Below are positions 56,784 through 64,000 of a stretch of DNA of 64,000 nucleotides, in pieces. The position numbers and the translations under genes are program-made. The notes under the pieces are model-generated. The model ran no database searches, had not been told where the DNA came from, and saw only the letters and a list, made by a program, of their open reading frames with translations. The DNA is from Monomorium pharaonis. Its lineage: Eukaryota > Arthropoda > Insecta > Hymenoptera > Formicidae. Positions within the stretch are counted from its first letter, which is position 1. Every line of letters starts with the position of its first letter. Where the stretch lies: positions 7,885,710 to 7,949,709 of the forward strand of contig NC_050473.1 of assembly GCF_013373865.1 (NCBI RefSeq). Direction: 5' to 3'.

Positions 56784-58118
56784 CGGGGCACGACACAAAA
56801 GTACTTAGCGCTACTATAAAACAGAATCAGACGTGCGTTCTCTTATATAGCCTTTACCCCTACCAAAGATGCATCTCCTGTCGAGCAACACTTCACTTCT
56901 TGATCAAAGAGTGTGTGATAATCCGTGTCGGTCGCAGAGTACAGAATACCATCGCGATACGGGTAAAAGTAAAGATATTTGTTAAATTACTTCCTTGATT
57001 TTTCGGAGCACGCGACTAAATTTCATCTTAAAGAGAGACTGACGTGTGTCCCGAATATGTTATGAATTATTATAAATTTAATAATACAAAAACTCTATTA
57101 TTTTTAAGCTTAACTATTATAAAAAAAACATCTGTTTTTTATATCTTACAAATTTTATATTTTATAGTGATATTTAAATTAGATAAAATATAATGATTGA
57201 GAAGAAATTAAATAATATTAAATGCGCATACATTTATGTACAAAAGTGCATAAAATACCGATTTGCTTTCCGCCAACATGCATAAAAAAAATTACAATTT
57301 TCAGTAAGTGTGATTAATAGATAAGCAAATGTTATTTCACTTGGAATGATTTATTTTGTGTCCATCAAATGGACGGCGAGAAACTAATCTTTTCCGTAGA
57401 AAGAGTCGCGTCGAAGATGGCCGTGTCGTTAGAGCGAAATTATCAGGCGAAAAAAGTCGGTTATTAAAACGCAATCTTCTGGGAACGTAATATATCGTCC
57501 GGAAAGATCAAACCAGAAACGAGCTTCACGTACTTAATCATTATCGTCCTTTCCATGGACGTCGTCGGTGCGATCACGGTTGTCGATTATCCTATTGCGT
57601 TTGATGCGGAATAAAGAGCGTTAAATGCCAGGCGTATACTAGCGCTATCGACACTCATAATCTTCGCGTAAATCGCTCCCTCCCCAGATTTTTCGCAGTA
57701 GTAAAATCGCGTTACCACATCCGATTATTCGGTTCATTAAGCTGCTAATTGGCCGTGTTGATGCGTTCCAATCAATCTCACACTAACTGCACCTTGCAAC
57801 GGAATGTAGAACAGATGAAATGATACTATTCTACTGATTTACATCTCTGTAATGAGAATATGAATTAAACATCCAGAAGTTATCGTTTTATAGCGTCAAT
57901 ATTAAAATATACGAGATAAAGTTTCATATGCATAAACTCGTATGACTAAAATCGTTCTCTAATGCATCTTTTAATTATAAGTTAATCTCATGTTTCCGTT
58001 TATTTGTAAGTCATATATAAATTCTATGCGCTATATGTCAAGTTCAACGAATTAATATGCTTGCTAAAAGTGAGAAACTAAATATTATGAATAAAATTTT
58101 AGTGACTAATAAACTATT
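56236..58118. other. Intergenic DNA upstream of gene F
   Basis: A mostly AT-rich spacer with a TA run (about 56753-56776) and a GC-rich, CpG-bearing patch at about 57360-57800. No exon is supported. Confidence 0.45.
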
Positions 58119-58264
58119 GGCTACGTTCAACAGAAAAAGCAGTTTTGCAAAACTGTTGTAATTTTTTTATACATTTAGACCCGACAGAAATTAATTGCAA
58201 AAACTAATTGCATTGAAGAATCTCACAACAATTGCAAAACTGCCTTTTTTACTGAAGCATAGCC
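58119..58264. mobile_element. MITE-like element with about 32-bp imperfect inverted termini
   Basis: The left end (58119-58150, GGCTACGTTCAACAG through GCAGTTTTGCAA) matches the inverted right end (58232-58264, TTGCAAAACTGC through ATAGCC) with a few mismatches and one indel. The 146-bp element has no coding capacity, as expected for a non-autonomous DNA transposon. A clear target-site duplication is not evident, and the superfamily cannot be assigned. Confidence 0.65.
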
Positions 58265-59120
58265 GTTATTTCTGAAACAATTTTAATTAACGTTCGACAA
58301 AAATTTAATAGAAACTTGTTGTCACTCGTTACTATCAAGGTAATATTCATCAAAAATTCTTGATGCAATCTACCGTTTATTAATTCAAGTTCTGCATAAT
58401 GAGAAACAAGCGCCAACGTCAATGTCTTCAGCGAACAATAGAGAGAATGATCGATGTAGTCTCATAGGAAGTAGCGGTTTCCGATTATCGAACGACATAA
58501 TGGCGTACGCACTTGTGGAAAAGTGGATTATTCCCACTACTGCATGTCTAATAGTTGCTTGCGAGATTAAGCTGTGAGATTTGAACATGTGATCTTGTTA
58601 TCTGATCTAAAGATGATATATCTTCGCTATATAAGGTATTCGCTATATAAGCTGTATTCTGTAGTAAATCAAAAATTATTAACAATTTATTATTTCTGAT
58701 CTTCGATGAGTTATTATAAGATACATATACATTTTAAATAAATACCAAACTAATTTAATTTCTAACATTATTTTGATATACTCGTGTTATTTTAAGTTAT
58801 TCAAATGATTTATAAATTATATATTGATTTATTTAATATAATTTATAAATTGTAATCAATAAATGTAAAATATGTACAATAAGCAATGTATTATATTTGT
58901 AAAATATATATGTGTGTGTGAGACAGAGATCTCTACAAACTATTAACAGGTACATGAGTACAGGTATGCATAAGTAATTAATCACTAATCTTTGACGTGT
59001 AGAATTTGCTATCTAGAACGATACTTCATTCCGTAAGATCGATGACGATACGTTCAAGTTCATATCCCTTTTCTCTTAATTTTCAGGAATCGATCTAATG
59101 ATAAATCATTCGCGTATTTA
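58265..59120. other. AT-rich intergenic DNA with duplicated TATA motif
   Basis: A tandem pair of TTCGCTATATAAG words occurs at about 58623-58651 on the plus strand; no open frame with a signal peptide follows. The remainder is AT-rich. Confidence 0.4.
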
Positions 59121-60230
59121 AACGATGTAATTGGTGAAGGTAATCTCTATGCTACAATTCGCGAAACTGTAAAACGATGCAAAAGATTGCCCCCATCGGA
59201 ACGAATTTTCACCTACTTGCCGTTCGTCCGATCGATTATGAGCAGCAAAATTTATTCGGTTAAGTCAACCGGCTAAGGCAAACCGCTACTTATCGCGTGG
59301 CAAGGTGCTTGGAAATTCTTAAACGGAAAAGCCATCGCTCGCTCGCTCTATTTTGTCGCAGACAAGAGGAAAAGGGTTGTGGATCGGAGAAAAGTAGAAA
59401 GAGAAGGGGTGGAGAACGGCTGTTCTTGCATAGATTCTCTGGCAGGAACGGGTGATCAATGCAGTAGGGAGTCACGGAAGGGAAAGGATGGAGAGGAGAG
59501 ATGGAAAGGAGGTCTCTATCGTAATGATTCGCAATCTCTTTGTTGCTCTCTCTCTCTCTCTCTCTCTCTTGCCATCCCACTCTTTCTCTTTCGGAAGAAG
59601 TGGTAACGTTCCGGACATTGAGCCACACAAAGGCAGACCCTTTCCTCGGACATTCCCAGGTGTATTCCACCTGCTAAAGCGATAAGAGAAGGATGAGGAA
59701 GGGGAGAAGAAGAGGGAGGAGGACCGAGACTTTCTACGATGATCATGGGTGTGGATTACATTCTTATATATCAATCGCCCGCTGTTACGTCAAGCGATCC
59801 TCGACGAACGTTTTGCACTTGAGACGCGAACCTTTACCTGCAACCTCGAGTCATAAAACTTTCTCGGCCGCGAAGCCGGCACCTCCCGTGTCGACAAAAC
59901 GCGTGCAAAAGGGAAGGTGAAAAACAAGGAAGTAAACTAGACTCGATCGGCGAACACGCCACCGTTCGGAACGCAGTTTCTCATATTGCGGCGAAGCGAC
60001 AAGAAAAAATGCAAATATTCGACCTTTCCTGCTGGAGTCGCTTTCTCGAGTTCTTCGATCATATGGGGTTCGCCTTACGATTAACTGGCCGTTTTGCGCG
60101 ATCCGTTAAATTTTTTACGTACGCTCGGATTGACTGCCGCGTGTTCGCTTTCGAAATTCGCTCGATCGATTATATGATCATCATTTGCAAGTAACGACCG
60201 TCGTTTGCATGCGTATCTCTCTCATAAAGT
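59120..60230. other. GC-rich intergenic block with CT microsatellite
   Basis: This CpG-bearing block contains a CT run (59546-59569). Overlapping open frames on both strands largely reflect the CT/GA run and the base composition. No spliced gene was assembled. Confidence 0.45.
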
Positions 60231-61010
60231 GCGGCTGGGAAATTGGTTGATACTAGAAAATCCTTAATTAACGAATACTTTCCTTCAATCTTCATTCTTG
60301 ACACTGTACGTCTTTCAAGAGGCTGCAGCAATTTTATTTAACATTAGTTAATCTAGACTAAATTATTCTTGTCGTCGCTTGAAGTTTTCTCAAAAAATAA
60401 AATAAAAGATAAAATCTGTTTCTCTTTCCAATGTGCACAGAAAAAGGTTACTAATATTTTTTTCTGTTTAAACGAATTTTTAAAAATTATTATTAAAATA
60501 TATTAAAATGTTTCAAACTATTCCTTTTAAAATAAAGAAAATTTGATATATTTTATTACAAATTTAAATTATACTAAAAAATAAAACCTTTGTTTTAAAC
60601 AGGTTTTAAAAAAATACTTTCATATTCTGGAAATATTTTTGGGAGACACTCTATAATTTTTTTTAAGGTATTAATAATTCAACAGGGGATATTTGACATA
60701 TAGTCAGAATTTAAATAATGATCTTACATTCATTTAGTAGTCATTTTAAATTTATCTATTTATTTATTTATCTCGATTATTTATTTTGATGGTGCGACGT
60801 AACGGCAATTTATTTAGTTAAAGAGAAAATGCGATATGAATTGGCACGTTTAAAAAAAAACACGATAAAAATAAACATCACACTGCATGCGATCTATACG
60901 CTGGAGCCAAGGAAACAGAGCAACTAGCACGTAATTGCAGAAGAGTGCCAAATAAAGAATAACGTATTTTCTACATAAATTAATCAATATAGCATTTTTT
61001 CCCGTTAGGA
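60231..61010. other. AT-rich intergenic DNA
   Basis: Nothing recognisable beyond AT-rich low-complexity sequence. Confidence 0.4.
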
Positions 61011-62420
61011 TCGGAATACGATAGTTCAGCTCGGCTCAAGATAGCTCGGCTGTCGGTTAGCACGACGCGTGACGGCTCATAAACATAAAGAGAAAATAAC
61101 CGCTACGGTTACAATAATGGATGTCCTTACACGCGCGCGAGCGCGTGGACTTTCTACCATCGTCGCCAAAAGCTCCAGGCCTCGTTTATTCAGAGTTTAT
61201 ACGGGCGAGGCGCTCACGCCTTGCCACGAACTTTCGGGTCGCCGTGTACATCATCGATCGAGATCAAGTCGCCACGTGAAAGTAACAGGCTTGGTCCATC
61301 CGATTTTATTTCGAACCGCCGCGCCGGTGTATTAAGCGCATACACATGAGCGCGCGTGGAATGAATAAAATAAACCAAAACGGCGCGCCCGCTCTCACTC
61401 ATCTGCCACGATATCTGCGCCAAGATTGGCGTCGAGACTTATTGCATTCCGACACTTTCGGAACATTCTGAAACTCGCAATTCCGTCAGATATATTAATT
61501 CGAGCCGTACGACTACCGCGAGAGACCAAAAACCACGTTAGTTTTCTAATTTTAGATAGGCAATAAAACGTATTCGAGGAAACACTTTACAATCTCTTCA
61601 TTTCCAGATAAGATCTTTATACAAATTCTTCTATCTAGAAGTAATAGGGTCACTGCAGTCCTGAACGATCACCAGTAGAAACTAAGGAAAACATTAAAAT
61701 AATAAGACTTCAAAATAGAAAATTGCAAAACAATTGACACTTTTGAAGTCTAACTTTTACACATATTCCAATTAAAACGTCATTTTTTAATTAAAAATGT
61801 AATTATATTGTATGTTGTCGTTCATCATCTGATGCAGTGATTCTACGCGAGAACGAGCCGGAGAAAGATACGGATGAACGAATACCTATATGAGCGGCGT
61901 ATAATAGTTCTCGTGAAACTTGAAAGGAAACAGTCGGGTGAGCGTTTCTTATCTCATTCACACGGTCTATCGACGCGCCGGACCTGGTCTCAAGCGGACG
62001 GATCGCAAGGCCTTACTTCCGCTTTCCATCGCGGCCAACCGGCACGCCTCATCCGCTCGATCGGCCGGACATCGCCCGCGATCCAGATCTCTTCCGTTTT
62101 CCGGTACCGTGGGCCGCGACCCGTGCAATTTCCAAGACGGGCACCGAGACGGTGCGAGAGGGACGGGGAGTTTTACACGTTCAATTAGTTCCGCGCTTAA
62201 AAGGACGCACTGCGAGCAACAGCGCGCAGGAAGGCTATAACAAAATTAATTAGCGAGCGAGGATTAATTAGCAGAGACGGGGAATTCGTCGCCGGCGGAG
62301 AGAAATGCAGCGCACCGTTTGATAATTTCCGTAGAATTTTAAGATAAAGCTGTCGTATCGTCCATCGTCGCAGTGCGCTCGTAATTTACATCGGTCTCTT
62401 TCATATATTAACTTTCTACG
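61010..62420. other. CpG-dense GC-rich blocks
   Basis: Two GC-rich segments (about 61010-61520 and 61840-62420) are separated by AT-rich DNA. Their open frames have no motif or splice context that I can defend. They may be regulatory islands or contain exons of a gene I cannot reconstruct. Confidence 0.35.
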
Positions 62421-64000
62421 ATTACCTAAAACTTGCCGCGATGTGAGACCAAATTATTAAGCAGGCAATTTCAAAGCATAAAAAGTATTGGTGACACCTG
62501 CTTAATAATTACATTTTTATGATTTGTATAATTCTTGTCGAAATCAAAAAATATGTTTCTACATTTTAATTTGTATTTTTTTGTCGTGTAAAATATTTTA
62601 AAAAATTTTTAATATACACATGTATATTTTATATATGTACAAAATATGTAAATTAAACTCTGTGTATATGTGTGCAAAATATAAAATTTTATAAACAAAA
62701 TTCTATTTAAAAATCAAACGCAAATATAAATTATAAATCGATTCACGAGTTATAAATAAAATAAATTAATAGTGTAAATTAATCAGGAAAATTAGTCAGG
62801 AAAATAATATTGAAAAAGTTTATTCATGTGATGACAATATTACTGATACATGGAAGTAGAAAATATAAAAGCTTCCTATTGTACGTGCATTAATTATCTG
62901 GCGCATAAAGCGTGCTTAATAATATGATATATAAACCCTTAAAATTGCACCGCCGTATAAATTTCCGCATCTTAATCCACTAGATTTTCACGTACATCGC
63001 AATTTGTGATGACGTGTGTATAATTACGTTGAAAGGAAACACGACATAAAGAAACAGGAAACTGTCGCTCATCGAACGAAAGTAAAGTACAAAAATAAAC
63101 ACAAAAGGGAAACCGGTTCGCAATTTTTTATTCCGGTTACTTACACCGGAGAGAAAGGAGTGCAAACGTCAAAGGCAGCATAAAGGCACGTTTATTAGTG
63201 ACTACAAAACGCATATTTAAAATCGGCCTATATGTAGGTCGGTAAAGCTAAATAGATCTGCATTGTTGGATTGTAGCAGATCAGGCTCAATGCGACATTG
63301 TGACTTTTTGGCTCCAAAAAGAATCGTCGCGTTTAAACGCTCTTGCAAGATAGATAGTCTTTGCGTTCTCCTCACGTGTCTCGTAAACTTTAAGAGATTA
63401 ACATCTCCTGCTCGCGTTTTCATGGTAACATAAAAGCGACATTCACCGCTCGTACGAAAGAAAGTACCAAACCAGTGAGATGATATAAGTAATCGTATTA
63501 AGTAGCAATCTTGTACACCCATGAGTAAGCCTTTCATTTAGCGGTTTTCATGATGCGAAAGTAAATTATTCAGAACGTCGCGCGTCGGGTGCCCGTCGAA
63601 GAATGCTTGTAGGATTGTTAAGTTTCAACTTACAGCCATCAATAATGTTAGACGGATAACATTAATTTATAAACTGATTTTGTTTGACTTAGCGAATTAG
63701 GGAGTGAAAGTGTAGAAAATGTATAAGCACGTTTCATCTGTTTTGTAATGTGAAAAAAGAAATTGCAATTTAATCTCGATCTCGTAATCTTTTCTTTAAA
63801 CACGAAAGAATATAACCTAGAGAGAGCATATACATAAACATTTTATAATTTATTAAATTTATAAAGAAATTTAATTCTGCAATTTAGTTCCATTAAATGT
63901 AATTGACACGGACAAAGATGTTGCACATTATTTCAAACAAAATTTAATTAATTTTACGTTATTTACAAAATTTTTATAAACAGTTTGTTTAAAATTAAAT
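62421..64000. other. AT-rich right end of window
   Basis: Besides the candidate exon above, a 106-residue minus-strand frame at 63217-63537 has no recognisable features. I see no repeat or RNA gene. Confidence 0.4.
63145..63181 (-). other. Candidate first coding exon (signal-peptide-like)
   Basis: On the minus strand an ATG at 63181 opens MLPLTFALLSLR and is followed by a strong donor, GTAAGT, in phase 1. A TATAGG word lies about 33 bases before a GTCACT on the same strand. The pattern resembles the first exons of genes B to F, but I found no matching second exon downstream, so this is a lead and not a gene call. Confidence 0.25.

Noticed and set aside
59290..59774. Overlapping minus-strand frames of 76-126 residues
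   Set aside because: Driven by the CT/GA microsatellite and GC-rich composition.

Overview
The window looks like nuclear DNA from an insect, most likely a hymenopteran and plausibly an ant. The grounds are an AT-rich background broken by CpG-dense GC-rich blocks, short and long GT-AG introns, TATA plus TCAGT-type core promoters, abundant microsatellites, and secreted low-complexity proteins of the kind found in cuticle. The species assignment is inference; no marker gene was available. No tRNA, rRNA, bacterial operon or viral gene was found.

I could assemble six protein-coding genes, all on the minus strand and all with open, phase-consistent splice junctions: A (4231-6212, 206 aa, Val/Pro/Lys-rich), B (11911-13489, 269 aa, Ala-rich coiled coil), C (29319-32925, 800 aa, with Asp/Glu runs), D (35270-41812, 1276 aa, Gln/Asn/Ser/Thr-rich), E (44831-49508, 716 aa) and F (52693-56135, 482 aa, Gln/Tyr/Pro-rich). 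Every predicted product begins with a hydrophobic signal peptide and lacks an obvious internal membrane segment or enzyme motif. In B to F the first coding exon is tiny (18, 6, 15, 21 and 3 nt) and always ends in phase 0 inside the signal peptide, an architecture typical of insect cuticle-protein genes. B, C, E and F have a TATA box about 30 bases upstream of an initiator-like site. The simplest reading is a co-oriented cluster of extracellular structural-matrix genes, probably cuticle or a related secretion, expressed in epidermis or glands.

Layout: 1-4230 is intergenic, with a TG microsatellite, several inverted repeats, a pair of hairpin-bearing direct repeats and possible non-coding plus-strand exons. 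Gene A follows, then a 5.7-kb spacer with GC-rich patches, then gene B. From about 14650 to 28258 lies a 13.6-kb satellite array of about 83 monomers of about 164 bp. It has a trimeric higher-order structure and nested duplications of about 1968 and 2460 bp; its edge monomers are diverged, and the left flank holds related inverted repeats. Genes C, D, E and F follow, separated by AT-rich spacers and GC-rich blocks. The last 7.8 kb has no gene I can assemble; it holds a MITE-like element, a duplicated TATA motif and a candidate signal-peptide exon near 63160.

The most unusual feature is the satellite array embedded in a cluster of secreted-protein genes; the most useful annotation result is the set of tiny first exons, which six-frame ORF calling misses.
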